A stretch of 64,000 nucleotides of DNA. Source: Sphingomonas alpina (lineage in GTDB: Bacteria; Pseudomonadota; Alphaproteobacteria; Sphingomonadales; Sphingomonadaceae). Numbering within the stretch: position 1 is the stretch's first letter; each line of letters starts with the position of its first letter. The position numbers and the translations under genes are program-made. Below are positions 17,317 through 26,669 of the stretch, piece by piece. The stretch spans positions 4,610,501 to 4,674,500 of the forward strand of contig NZ_CP061038.1 in assembly GCF_014490665.1 (NCBI RefSeq). Reading direction: 5' to 3'. The notes under the pieces were generated by a model that saw only the letters and a list, made by a program, of their open reading frames with translations, did no database searches and had not been told where the DNA came from.

Positions 17317-20279
17317 TCCCTCACGGTTTTGATGGCGGCTTCCTCTGCGTCGAGGTCGGCCATGATCTCGGCAATCGTCTTGCCCTCGCCGTCGCCGTCA
17401 TCCAGCCGGAATCGCGTCTGGTCGGCCGCGTCGAACAGCGGCGCGCCGATCGTGCTGTCCTGATCGACCTTGGCCGCCAGCGGCGCAGCCGCGCCCAGCT
17501 CGCCCTGCTGACGTTGCTTGGCGGCAATGGCAGGATCGGTTTCCGCGCCCCGATCGAGCAACATGCGTGCATCATGCGCCAGGCTATCCGCCTGCGCCTT
17601 TGCCGCCGCGCCGTCAGGGTCGAGAAAGGCGGTCCGCGCCTCGGAAGATAGGGCGCTCAGCCCTTCGGGGTCAGCGCCTTGGCCAGCCGCGCCGCGCGCT
17701 CCCGCGTCTCCGGCGACAAGTTCGGGTCGTCCGCCCATGTCGCGGCCAACGCCTTCTGCTTCTCGAAAGGAGCCGGCGAAGTCGTCATCGAGCGCGGCAT
17801 AATGATCGTTCCCTGTCTCGTGCCACACGTCCAGCCGGATCGCGTCGAATTCATCGTTCAACGCCTGGATCAGCGCAACGCGGTGCGATGCTGTTTCCGG
17901 GTCCATCCCGTCATACACTTTTACGGCCGCTTCGAAAAGGCCGTCATCGACCGACACGCCCAGATCCTCTGCCGCGTGTTCGAACTTGCCGACGAACCAT
18001 TCGCGCTCGGCCGGATCGATGAAGCGGCCGACACCGGCCGGCACCTCCGCATCGGGCATTACCGCGCCGATCGGGAACAGCTTTTCCCCCGTCGCCGCGC
18101 GCTCGATGAACTGCAACACCGTGTCGACATCCGGCCGCGCCACAGCGGAAGGCGGTCCGAAATAGCCCGCATCCCACAGCTGCTCGCCGATTTCATCGAC
18201 CGATTTACCGCCCTTGCGGATCAGCGGCCCGGCCCCCGGTACGAACCGCTGCAGGTCGCGGCCCGTCCTCGCCTTGCCCGTCAGCGCGCTTTCCCGCCCC
18301 TTGGCCAGCGCGTGCCCGCCGTCATCACTGACACCGATCCGCGCGATGAATTTCAGCGCATCGATCGGCCCGGCATCGACCGGCTGGCGCGCGAACTGCT
18401 GCGACAGCGTGCCGTCCTTGGCCTTAACCGTCTTCATCCGCACTTCGCGGCCCTTGGCCAATTCGGTCAGCGCATCGCGCACCCGCGCTTCCGGGACGCC
18501 CAGCTCTTCCGCGATCGACGCCAGCTGGTTGATCGACCGGCCCCGGTCGGCGACGATCTCGCGCAACTTGGGCAGCAGCATCGCGGTTTCGGCCGCCACG
18601 CCTTCGCGCGCGTCGATCGACGACGGGATCAGCGCCGCATCGTCCATATCGACACCGGCCACCGGCTCGACCTCGCGCGCCCAGGGCGTGGGTTCTTCAC
18701 CGTCCGCCCCATCTCGGCCCGACTGCGCGGTCACTTGTTCCAGTTCGAACCGTTCGGCGCGAAGCCGGTCAAGGTCGGCTTGCGCGCGCGCCACCTCCGC
18801 CCCGGGCACGACATCGGCGCGAACCCGCACGTCGCCACCGCCAGAACGGGCAAGGATCGCGTCGGCATAGGCCCGCGTCTTCGCGCCCCATAGCCGTTCG
18901 TTCGGCCCGCCATGATAGAAATGCAGCGCCTTGCGGACATCGCCGCCATAACGCGCCAGCCCTTCCTCGAAATAGGCGCGGCCCAGCTTCAACTGGTATG
19001 CCGCCGCCGCGTCCGATTGCCCGCGCATCAATTCCGGCCGCCACGGTTCGCCGATGCGCTTCGCCACCGCCGCCGCCGTGCTGTCCAGCATCTGCGTCAG
19101 CCCGTGCGCCTGCCCGTACTGCGTCATCACGCCCGGCACGCCGCGCCGTCCGCCGCTTTCCTGATGCACCAGAGCGTCGAACACGGTGTCGACCGTGCCC
19201 TGGCTGGCGCGCGGCGCGACCGTGCCGCTGGATATGGCGGTGTCGCCCGCCAACCGCGTTCGCACCGGCGCTGGCGGAGCATTGGACAGGATGCGCGACA
19301 TCGCTTCGGCCATCCGCTCGCGATGTGCCGCGACCCCAGCGCCATTCGGTTCGAATGGATTGGCGCGCGCGATCTCGGCTTCGCGCCGCGCCACCGCGAC
19401 CGCCGCGCGTTCGTCCTCGCTCATGTTGGACCGGCCAACCAATGCTTCCAGTGCATCGGGCAAGGCTTCATCGGGGATCTCGCCCGACTCTTTCCACCGC
19501 TGCTGAAACGCGGGCGGCAATACGTCATACACGCGCGCCAGCGCTTTTTCCCGGCCCGACGCCAGCGCATCGCCGATCACTGGCGCGGCGCGCTCGCCGA
19601 CCTTGCCCAGCGCCCCAAACGCGGCACCGGCACCGCCCGCCAGTGCGACCTCGGTCAACGCCTGCCCCGCCGTCGTTTCCTGCCCGCGCAACCCGCGCTC
19701 GACCACGCGCGACGGCTGCTGCATCAACTCGATGCCGGCGTTCAGCTTCGCTTCCTGCCACATCGTTTGCAGCAGTGTCTTGCCCGCGCCTGCACCAAGG
19801 AACATCGTACCGGTGTTGACCGGGTCGGCCGCGCCGCCCCACAAATTACCGATCAGGGAAGCCGCGCCCTTCGTCCGCGACGCCACCTCGGCATTGCTGT
19901 CCGGTGCCGGCGCAAAGCGACGGTTCAGATCGGCATCCAGCGCATCGGCGCCGGTCGCATATGGCGTGAAGAATTTCGGGTCGCGCTCGCGCGCCGCGGC
20001 GAGGTCGCGCCAGATTGCGCCTTCGTCGTAACCGACCGGAATGCCCAGCACGCGCTGCCGGTAATCCGCCGCGAAGCCGCGCTGCTGCAGGCCTTCGACA
20101 ATATCGTCGAGCGCCCCGTTGCGCGCCTCGTTTCGCTGCGTCTCCCGTATCTCGGCAGTGCCCGCCGACTCTACCGCCGTCGCATACAGCCCTTCCAGAA
20201 ATGCCGGATCCGGCCCCAGCCGCTCACTCGGCCGCGACATGCGCGTCGACAGGCGCGATGGCAGCACCACACCGGGCAT
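17307..20279 (-). CDS. internal virion protein with lytic transglycosylase domain
   Basis: 990 residues. Residues 364-470 form an SLT-type transglycosylase: VFDALVHQESGGRRG with the catalytic Glu at about 374, AHGLTQMLDSTAAAVA, AAYQLKLGRAYFEEGLARYGGD and ALHFYHGGPN. The flanking regions are helical, with long Asp/Glu- and Ala-rich stretches. As in T7 gp16, the enzyme would open peptidoglycan during DNA ejection. ATG at 20279 overlaps the previous stop as TGATG and is preferred to an 81-residue upstream extension that lies within the neighbouring gene. Confidence 0.85.
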   Translation of the reverse strand: MPGVVLPSRLSTRMSRPSERLGPDPAFLEGLYATAVESAGTAEIRETQRNEARNGALDDIVEGLQQRGFAADYRQRVLGIPVGYDEGAIWRDLAAARERDPKFFTPYATGADALDADLNRRFAPAPDSNAEVASRTKGAASLIGNLWGGAADPVNTGTMFLGAGAGKTLLQTMWQEAKLNAGIELMQQPSRVVERGLRGQETTAGQALTEVALAGGAGAAFGALGKVGERAAPVIGDALASGREKALARVYDVLPPAFQQRWKESGEIPDEALPDALEALVGRSNMSEDERAAVAVARREAEIARANPFEPNGAGVAAHRERMAEAMSRILSNAPPAPVRTRLAGDTAISSGTVAPRASQGTVDTVFDALVHQESGGRRGVPGVMTQYGQAHGLTQMLDSTAAAVAKRIGEPWRPELMRGQSDAAAAYQLKLGRAYFEEGLARYGGDVRKALHFYHGGPNERLWGAKTRAYADAILARSGGGDVRVRADVVPGAEVARAQADLDRLRAERFELEQVTAQSGRDGADGEEPTPWAREVEPVAGVDMDDAALIPSSIDAREGVAAETAMLLPKLREIVADRGRSINQLASIAEELGVPEARVRDALTELAKGREVRMKTVKAKDGTLSQQFARQPVDAGPIDALKFIARIGVSDDGGHALAKGRESALTGKARTGRDLQRFVPGAGPLIRKGGKSVDEIGEQLWDAGYFGPPSAVARPDVDTVLQFIERAATGEKLFPIGAVMPDAEVPAGVGRFIDPAEREWFVGKFEHAAEDLGVSVDDGLFEAAVKVYDGMDPETASHRVALIQALNDEFDAIRLDVWHETGNDHYAALDDDFAGSFREAEGVGRDMGGRPELVAGDAGARGAAGQGADPEGLSALSSEARTAFLDPDGAAAKAQADSLAHDARMLLDRGAETDPAIAAKQRQQGELGAAAPLAAKVDQDSTIGAPLFDAADQTRFRLDDGDGEGKTIAEIMADLDAEEAAIKTVRDCL

Positions 20280-22135
20280 CAGCGCACCTTCGGCAAGAGG
20301 ACGAAGGCCGACCCGTCCTTGCCGCGCAACCAGTTCCCGTTCGCGTCGACCATCTGGTAAATCGGCCGTCCGTCCGCGCCCTCGGCGACAAAGGACGGGC
20401 GATAGCTTGCCAGCACATCCGCCTTGTCGACGGCCTTGCCATTGGCATAGACCGCCCCGGAAAAGTCCGTTCGCGACAATTGCTGATCGAATTCCGGTGC
20501 CGTCATCTGCGCCGGCAACCATACGGATTTGCCGCGCACCCGCTGCACGCCGCCCTGCAGCGCCCCGTTCGGCCGCACTGTCGCACCCATCGCGATGTTG
20601 ATCGCATGGCGCATCGCGCCTTCGTCGAACCCTTCCTTGCCGTCCTTCGCCTGATTGCTCGCCATGATGTCCCAGGCGGTATCGACGACACGGCGATATT
20701 CCGGCCCCAGCGCGGTCATCATCGGCCCCAGCATCCCGCGCGCGGATCGCTCGGCATCCGCCGCCTTGCCGAAATCCTTTGGCCGCGCCTGGCGCAGCGC
20801 CTTGCCCTCGATCGCCGCTTGGCGTCCCTGCGGTCCCAACAGCGAAACCGCGCCTAGACCGGGTTCCAGCGTCTCAGCCTTCTCGTACCGGGCTTGCGGC
20901 GTCCCGGTCAGCTGCGCCAGCGCCTGCATCTTGCCGATCGGGCCTTTGCCCATCAGGCCTTTCAGCTGCTCGGTTTCGTTCTTGTCCGCGACCGTCACCA
21001 GATCGTCGAGCTGCGCCTTCATCATCTGCTCGGTTTCGCTCGCCTTGCCCGCCGCCATCTTCGCCGCCAGCGCATCACGATCGCGCCGGATGCGCTCGCC
21101 GCCGCCCGGCTGGTCGACCATGGCACCATAACTGCGGTTCACGCCGACCTTGACGTTCAGCGCGTCGAACTCGATCAGCTCGGCGTCATCGACGCCAGCC
21201 GCCTTCAGCTGCGCGCGCGTCGTGCGAAGCTCGGCCGGCGTGGGCACGATGCCCGCTTTAACCTTGGCCTCGACCGCCTTGCCCGCATCGCGCGCTTCCT
21301 CGCGCGCGCGGCCCTGCGCCAGTTCGACTTCGCGCTGTTGCTGTTCCTGCGCGTTGCCCGCCTGTTTCAGGTAATTGACCTTTTGGGCCGGGTCGAGAAA
21401 CGCATCGAACTGGCCGGCATCGAGCAGCGCCTTCGGCCCCTGCCAGTCGCCCGCCTGCATTCGCCCATCGAGAAAATTCTGCACGAACCCGCGCTTGGCG
21501 CTTTCCTTCAACTTGCCCTTGACCGTGCCGGGCACGTCGAGCGCGTCATACAGCAGGTCGGTCGCGGTGAACGCCTGTTCCAGTTTCTCCGGTGTCGGCG
21601 ACGACATCAGGGCGTTGCCCGTCGTGTCGCGCCAGGTGTCGATATTCGCGCCCTCTTGCTTGGTCCGCTCACCGCGCGCCCAGCGATCCTCATCCAGCCG
21701 TGTCGTCGCCCCGGTCGCCGCGACCAGCGGTTCGAACCGCTGCCGCACCTCGGGATCATCACCCAACGTACCGAGAAACCCTGTCAGGCGGTCAGTGATC
21801 GCCTGATCGGCCTGTTCTTTGTAACCGGCTGCGCCCGGTTCGCTGCTGCTGCGTAACGTGTCGAGATCGGCCGCCATCGCCGCCTGCGTCTCCGCCCAGG
21901 CTGCCGCCCGGTTGGCGACCGTCGCCGATCGCTGCCGGCGCTGTTCCTCCAACGCAATGCGATGCTCGCTCGCCGCGACTTTCTCCGCCGTCTCTGCCTC
22001 ATTATCGGCGACATGACCCAGCGCCTTGCCCAGCGCCGCGATGCCCGCGCCGATCGGCGACACCAGATCGCGCGGGTCGCGCTGCTGCACGTCGACGACA
22101 TTGGTATTGACCCGCGACCGGAAGCCTTCGGGCAT
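20279..22135 (-). CDS. internal virion protein, helical
   Basis: 618 residues, strongly charged and predicted helical (RGRAREEARDAGKAVEAKVK and QRRQRSATVANRAAAWAE types of segment). It begins MPEGFRSRVNTNVVDVQQRD, like internal core proteins that follow a small gp14-like protein in podoviruses. It is co-translated with the transglycosylase protein (TGATG). It probably forms part of the internal core stack or the ejected periplasmic tunnel. No catalytic motif was seen. Confidence 0.7.
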   Translation of the reverse strand: MPEGFRSRVNTNVVDVQQRDPRDLVSPIGAGIAALGKALGHVADNEAETAEKVAASEHRIALEEQRRQRSATVANRAAAWAETQAAMAADLDTLRSSSEPGAAGYKEQADQAITDRLTGFLGTLGDDPEVRQRFEPLVAATGATTRLDEDRWARGERTKQEGANIDTWRDTTGNALMSSPTPEKLEQAFTATDLLYDALDVPGTVKGKLKESAKRGFVQNFLDGRMQAGDWQGPKALLDAGQFDAFLDPAQKVNYLKQAGNAQEQQQREVELAQGRAREEARDAGKAVEAKVKAGIVPTPAELRTTRAQLKAAGVDDAELIEFDALNVKVGVNRSYGAMVDQPGGGERIRRDRDALAAKMAAGKASETEQMMKAQLDDLVTVADKNETEQLKGLMGKGPIGKMQALAQLTGTPQARYEKAETLEPGLGAVSLLGPQGRQAAIEGKALRQARPKDFGKAADAERSARGMLGPMMTALGPEYRRVVDTAWDIMASNQAKDGKEGFDEGAMRHAINIAMGATVRPNGALQGGVQRVRGKSVWLPAQMTAPEFDQQLSRTDFSGAVYANGKAVDKADVLASYRPSFVAEGADGRPIYQMVDANGNWLRGKDGSAFVLLPKVR

Positions 22136-22136
22136 A

Positions 22137-22664
22137 TCAGCCTCCCTTCACGCGCATCTGCGGCACGGCCTGCGCCCCGCCACCCAACGACGCACTCCGC
22201 TCCGCGCCGGCCTGCGCCGATGCCGTGCGGCCCGCGCGCATATCGCTCGCCCCGCCGACCGCCGAAGCCACGGCACCGAACATGCCGCCGATCAGCGCAT
22301 TGCGCCCGGCCTTCCGTTTGTCCGCCGCCTGCTGATAGAAACTGTTCGCCTGACGCGTGGCGCGCGTGCGGATATTGAGGATTTCAAGTTCGCGCTGATA
22401 GGCGCTCTGCGCGATGACATCGCCCGCGCTCCCGCTGCCCAGCTCGATGCCGGCGCCGCCCATCGCCGCGATCATGTCGCCCGCCTGCATGCGTTCGTCA
22501 CGCCGCGTCTGCAACGCCTGTTGCTCGCCTTCCAGCAGCGAGCCCAGCGCATTCGCATCGTCGACCTTCGACGCGTCATACAGCGCGTTCTTTTCGGATA
22601 TCGCGCCGAATACCTTGCCGCCGACCGTCGCGGCCAGGGCGATGACGGGGAGAGCCGCGCCCAT
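22137..22664 (-). CDS. small internal virion protein (gp14-like position)
   Basis: 175 residues with hydrophobic segments at both ends (LPVIALAATVGGKVFGA near residues 4-20 and ALIGGMFGAVASAVGGA near 122-138) and a helical middle rich in Ala, Gln and Arg (QALQTRRDERMQAGDMIAAM). This matches the size, position and hydrophobicity of T7 gp14, which inserts into the outer membrane at ejection. It directly follows the gp13-like gene. Confidence 0.7.
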   Translation of the reverse strand: MGAALPVIALAATVGGKVFGAISEKNALYDASKVDDANALGSLLEGEQQALQTRRDERMQAGDMIAAMGGAGIELGSGSAGDVIAQSAYQRELEILNIRTRATRQANSFYQQAADKRKAGRNALIGGMFGAVASAVGGASDMRAGRTASAQAGAERSASLGGGAQAVPQMRVKGG

Positions 22665-23111
22665 CTACTTGCCCGTCCGATTGATCGCAGCCCGATAAAC
22701 CACAGCGTCACCCCCATTTTCGAAATAATCGTTGAGCCGCGCTTCCGCGACCATGCCCAGCCGATGGACGAACCGGTGCGCCGCGCGAAAATCGCTGCGC
22801 ACCACGGCATCGACGCGAGTGTGTTTCAGGGTCGTGAGAAAGTGCCGCGTGCGCCGCGTGATCGCCAGCATAGCCGGGCCGGCGTCCGGGCTGAACGCCG
22901 CCCACAAGCTGGCGTAGCGCGCATGGCATTCCAGCGCGCCGCCACAAAAGAGCGGCGCACCGCCAGACCCCGGCAAGACCGAGAAGCACCGCCCCGTTGC
23001 CGACAAGGCGATACCGCGCGCCAGCCGATCGCAATCAAGCTCGGGCTGGCCAAGCTGGATCGTCATATCGGCCAGATGCTCCGGCTCGAATGGGACCACG
23101 GTCACTTTCAT
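22665..23111 (-). CDS. gp13-like (DUF2833) GNAT-fold phage protein
   Basis: 148 residues. MKVTVVPFEPEHLADM, then GGALECHARYASLWAAFSPDAG and the FLTTLKHTRVDAVVRSDFRAAHRFVHRLGMVAEARL segment form a degraded acetyltransferase (GNAT) pattern typical of the T7 gp13/DUF2833 family of assembly proteins. Its place between tail tube B and the internal proteins is the expected one. I use ATG at 23111, just outside the tail tube B gene; an earlier ATG would overlap it by 38 bases. Confidence 0.8.
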   Translation of the reverse strand: MKVTVVPFEPEHLADMTIQLGQPELDCDRLARGIALSATGRCFSVLPGSGGAPLFCGGALECHARYASLWAAFSPDAGPAMLAITRRTRHFLTTLKHTRVDAVVRSDFRAAHRFVHRLGMVAEARLNDYFENGGDAVVYRAAINRTGK

Positions 23112-23121
23112 CGCCCCGCCT

Positions 23122-25404
23122 TCATCGCGCCGCAACGTCGGTTGTCGGCTGGATCGCACGAATCGTCGCCCCGCACGGCGCGACCCGCGTCACGGTGATT
23201 TGCCCGAACCGGTCATGCTCGCCGCAATCTTCCAGCGTCACGATGCCGGTGTCGGGCTGGAATCCTTCGTTCGTCGTGCTGTCCGCGAACAGCTGCTCGA
23301 TGTCGCGCGGCGTCGTGCCCTGCACCGATATCTGCAAGCCGCGTGTTTTCAACACGCTGATCGCCATCCGCGATATACGCCGCATCTTGCCCATGGCCGG
23401 GCCATTCTCGCTCCCGCCATTGCCGGGCAGCGTCGTGAAGCGCGCAAGGAACGGCAGGCCGACCGCCACTCGCGATGCCGGATTGCCGATTTCGAACATG
23501 CCGTCGCCGTCGACCGTGACGCTGCGATACGTCACTCCCACGCCATCGGCCACGCTCGCTTGCACCTGCACCGCCGCGCCAGCCAGCCACGGCACGGGCC
23601 CGAATTCGGTTGCCGGCGCGCCGTCATATTCCCAGGCAAGATCGGTCATCACCGGATCCTGCTCATCGTCTTCCTGCCGGAACTGGCTCAACCGCGCGAC
23701 ATGCCACGCGCCATCCCGCTCGATCGACACCCACAACTGGCTTAGTTCACCGGCCGGATCGGTGATGGTGCAGATCGACTTGGCCAACAGGCCCGGCGCA
23801 AGTGGGCGCGTCGCCCAGCCCAGCACCTGTTCTTCGGGCACATAGGCGGCTACCGCCAGCGTGCCATCCGCCCGCAATGCCCAGATCAACCGGTTCGGGT
23901 CTTTTTGCGACGCCAGCGACAGGAACCGCGGCGCGCCGATATGCCGGGCATAGCGTGACAGGTCGATCGAATCCTGACGATCGCGCTGCGCCTGATATGC
24001 GGCCTCGATCACGCGCCGACGGCTTTTGCCGATATAGACGCTGCGCCCGTCCAGCTCGACCGGCATTGTTGCCGCAGCGCCTTCGTTATTCTCGCGATCG
24101 ACGCGCAGATTGTTCGGCCCCACGCCGCTCGCCGCGTTCGACGGGCCAAGCGCGAACATACCCGATGCGGTCATCATCAACAGCTTGTCATCCGCGATTA
24201 GGCCGACAATGCCGTTCGGGTCTTTCACCGTGGCGATAAACGCCATGTCCGACGATATTTCGCCCAGCTCGTTATAGGTCGAATGATCGGTCAGATCCCC
24301 GGTGACGCTGCCATAGATCGTTGACCCCTTGGCCAGCACCAGCCGTTCGTTCCACACCACGCCGCAGGTTGGCCAACCGCGCCGCGTGCTGAACGCGCCG
24401 AAGCGCCACCGCCAGCTGCCAAAACCATAGGTGACGGAATTCTCGGGCGGCACATAATTGCCCCATTCATCCCAATATCCGCCTTCGTAATCATAACTGG
24501 TCGCCGCCGTGAACGGTAGCTGGCGCAGCACCAGCGCGGTTACATGGGTGGAATCGGTGTAGGCGGTGATGCGCAGCACGCCGAAACGGTCGTGCATATA
24601 TTCCAGCTGCACGCCGCCGGCGTTCTTGTCGTTCAGATCCTTGCCCTGGCCGATGCCGTCCCACTCGACGCCTTTGTTATGGATCGGTGCGACCGTGCCG
24701 GTGCGGCCGGAACCGCCCGCCACGCGATAGACCCGCTCATTCCACACAAGCAGCTGGCCGACCGTCACCGTGATACCCGGCTCCCATGACGATATGTCGC
24801 CGAAATCATCCGCCTCAAGCTGGAACAGCCCGCCGACATCGCCCGCCTCGAAAATCGGCCCCGTCGCGGTCAGCGTTACCGTGCCGGACACCGCGCTGGC
24901 ACTGACCACCCGCGTCTCGATCTTGTTGCGCGGTTCGAACGGGCCGTTTTCCAGTTCGAGCGGATCGACAACGAACGTGTCGGCCCCGGTGCGCGTGAAC
25001 AACTGCGTCTGCACCTCGGGGTGAAACAGATAGAGCACGTCATAGCTCTGCTCGTAATTCAGCCCGCCGATCTGTGCGAAGCTATACGGAATCTCGACCT
25101 CGACCGGGTCTCCCGCGTCCTCGATCCGCGCGTCGTTCGTGAACAGCCGCGCAATCCCGTCGCTCATTTCGAGGACGTAGCCTTGCGTCGCGTTGTAATC
25201 GAACGGCATCAACCGGCACGGCCCGGCCGCCATCTCGACATAGATAAAGCCGGGCGTGGCATCGATGCCGCCTTCCGGCAGCGGAACCCAACCCGCCAGT
25301 TCAGCCAGGCCGATATCGTAAAGATTGAGGTCGAATCGCGAATGCAGCCGGCGCGAAATCTCGCCACCGTTGAAATTCGTCTGTACCGGCGTGACGCGCG
25401 CCAT
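23122..25404 (-). CDS. tail tubular protein B (nozzle, gp12-like)
   Basis: 760 residues, beta-rich. The N-terminus MARVTPVQTNFNGGEISRRLHSRFDL and the LPEGGIDATPGFIYV stretch are typical of podoviral nozzle proteins. GFGSWRWRFGAFSTRRGWPTC and WNERLVLAKGSTIYGS are also characteristic of this group. It forms the distal tail tube that the fibre attaches to. It lies three bases after tail tubular protein A, so both are made from one message. Confidence 0.88.
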   Translation of the reverse strand: MARVTPVQTNFNGGEISRRLHSRFDLNLYDIGLAELAGWVPLPEGGIDATPGFIYVEMAAGPCRLMPFDYNATQGYVLEMSDGIARLFTNDARIEDAGDPVEVEIPYSFAQIGGLNYEQSYDVLYLFHPEVQTQLFTRTGADTFVVDPLELENGPFEPRNKIETRVVSASAVSGTVTLTATGPIFEAGDVGGLFQLEADDFGDISSWEPGITVTVGQLLVWNERVYRVAGGSGRTGTVAPIHNKGVEWDGIGQGKDLNDKNAGGVQLEYMHDRFGVLRITAYTDSTHVTALVLRQLPFTAATSYDYEGGYWDEWGNYVPPENSVTYGFGSWRWRFGAFSTRRGWPTCGVVWNERLVLAKGSTIYGSVTGDLTDHSTYNELGEISSDMAFIATVKDPNGIVGLIADDKLLMMTASGMFALGPSNAASGVGPNNLRVDRENNEGAAATMPVELDGRSVYIGKSRRRVIEAAYQAQRDRQDSIDLSRYARHIGAPRFLSLASQKDPNRLIWALRADGTLAVAAYVPEEQVLGWATRPLAPGLLAKSICTITDPAGELSQLWVSIERDGAWHVARLSQFRQEDDEQDPVMTDLAWEYDGAPATEFGPVPWLAGAAVQVQASVADGVGVTYRSVTVDGDGMFEIGNPASRVAVGLPFLARFTTLPGNGGSENGPAMGKMRRISRMAISVLKTRGLQISVQGTTPRDIEQLFADSTTNEGFQPDTGIVTLEDCGEHDRFGQITVTRVAPCGATIRAIQPTTDVAAR

Positions 25405-25407
25405 CGC

Positions 25408-26025
25408 TCAATACCGCCCATAGGCGGAGCGGTTGCGCGACTGCAGCCAGGACGATTGCACCGACACCCGCCCGCGCCGCGTCCGCCCGGTTTCAAGGCC
25501 GTCGATCCGCTTGGCCTTCGCAATCTGATCTTCGGCACGCTGCGCTAGGCGATCCTTTATCCCTTCGCTCTGCGTGACGCCTTCGGCCATCGCCGCCGCC
25601 AGCATCAACGTCATCGCCCGAACAAAGGCGGGCGGCCACACCGTCACATCGTCGATCAGCGCGATGTAACGGATGCGCAGGGTATCGGCATTGGTCAGCA
25701 GGAAATTGCCTTCGCGCTCGGCTTCCTCGAAATCGTCATCGTCGCGCGCGGCCGGCAACCATCGCACGCAACCGCTCGGCAGCTGAAACTGGCGCTCATA
25801 GCCAAAGGCCGGCGTGGCGGTCGCCACGTTCAACTCGGCACGCCGCAGCGCGAAATTCCACGGATGGCGCGAAAGCAAGTCCAGCAACACTTCCGGCCAC
25901 ACCGCGAACGCGCGCTTGGCGCTGTTGCTGGTCGGATCGTCGATGCTGGTGATTTTCTCGGTCGAACCCAGCTCCGCCAGCGCACCGTTGACGATGCGAG
26001 TCTGGGTCGGGCCGGGTGTCGCCAT
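25408..26025 (-). CDS. tail tubular protein A (adaptor, gp11-like)
   Basis: 205 residues starting MATPGPTQTRIVNGALAELG, with VLLDLLSRHPWNFALRRAEL and the PSGCVRWLPAARDD loop. This is the signature of gp11-type adaptors that sit between portal and nozzle. The C-terminus is basic (RSRNRSAYGRY-like ending). A gap of about 130 bases precedes it, with a long inverted repeat of GGCGCGCCGGG at 26059-26069 and 26107-26117. Confidence 0.88.
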   Translation of the reverse strand: MATPGPTQTRIVNGALAELGSTEKITSIDDPTSNSAKRAFAVWPEVLLDLLSRHPWNFALRRAELNVATATPAFGYERQFQLPSGCVRWLPAARDDDDFEEAEREGNFLLTNADTLRIRYIALIDDVTVWPPAFVRAMTLMLAAAMAEGVTQSEGIKDRLAQRAEDQIAKAKRIDGLETGRTRRGRVSVQSSWLQSRNRSAYGRY

Positions 26026-26157
26026 GGCGCTGCGCCTTTAGGTGGGGAAAGAAGTAACGGCGCGCCGGGAAAGGATCCCACTCCGATTTAACCTGACCGG
26101 TCAAACCCGGCGCGCCGCCAGGGCGGACAGGTGTCGCCACCCGCCCGCCTGTTCGGT

Positions 26158-26586
26158 TCAGCGGTGCGTCGCGCTGGTGAACGCGACCAGCGTGCCCGCT
26201 GCGGGCATATTGCCGCTCGGGAACAGATAGATTTCTTCCGGCCTCGCCAGCGGGTCCATCGCCTGCATCGGGATTTTGACCGTGGGGATGACCTGCGCGT
26301 TCGCGGCCGGGCCGGCGAACGCCGCGCAGTACTTAACCGGGTCGGCGATCGTGCCGATGGTGAAGTTGATGCCCGAACAGTTCACGTCCGACGAAACGCG
26401 GAAACCCTTGATGCACGATCCTTCGCGCACGATCGCGATCTTCGGCGTGTTAACGGTGCCGCCGCCGCCATTGGTCGCGAAGTCGAACACATTGCGAAAC
26501 GAACGCTCGCCCGCGTCGTGGCTCGTGCCCGGCGCTTTGGCCGTCAGATCGGTGCTGCTGAACGCCGCGCCATAAACGATTGCCAT
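26158..26586 (-). CDS. hypothetical virion protein after capsid, decoration candidate
   Basis: 142 residues, rich in Ala, Gly, Thr and Val, and predicted as mainly beta strand (FTIGTIADPVKYCAAFAGP; TVKIPMQAMDPLARPEEIYLFPSGN). There is no signal or membrane segment. Genes directly downstream of the capsid in podoviruses often encode capsid decoration or head-fibre proteins, which fits by position only. The terminator after the capsid gene would make its dose lower than that of the capsid. Confidence 0.6.
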   Translation of the reverse strand: MAIVYGAAFSSTDLTAKAPGTSHDAGERSFRNVFDFATNGGGGTVNTPKIAIVREGSCIKGFRVSSDVNCSGINFTIGTIADPVKYCAAFAGPAANAQVIPTVKIPMQAMDPLARPEEIYLFPSGNMPAAGTLVAFTSATHR

Positions 26587-26637
26587 TGTCGTTACTCCTT
26601 TTCGTCAGCCGGTCAGGCGGGGCTGGGCCGCAGGATG

Positions 26638-26662
26638 AAAAGGGGCGGGACCAGCCCGCCCC
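26638..26662 (-). terminator. rho-independent terminator after the capsid gene
   Basis: On the minus strand GGGGCGGG, a five-base loop and CCCGCCCC are followed by TTTT. It begins eight bases after the capsid stop codon. It probably gives partial termination so that the capsid message is more abundant than the tail genes that follow. Confidence 0.75.
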
Positions 26663-26669
26663 GCTAAGG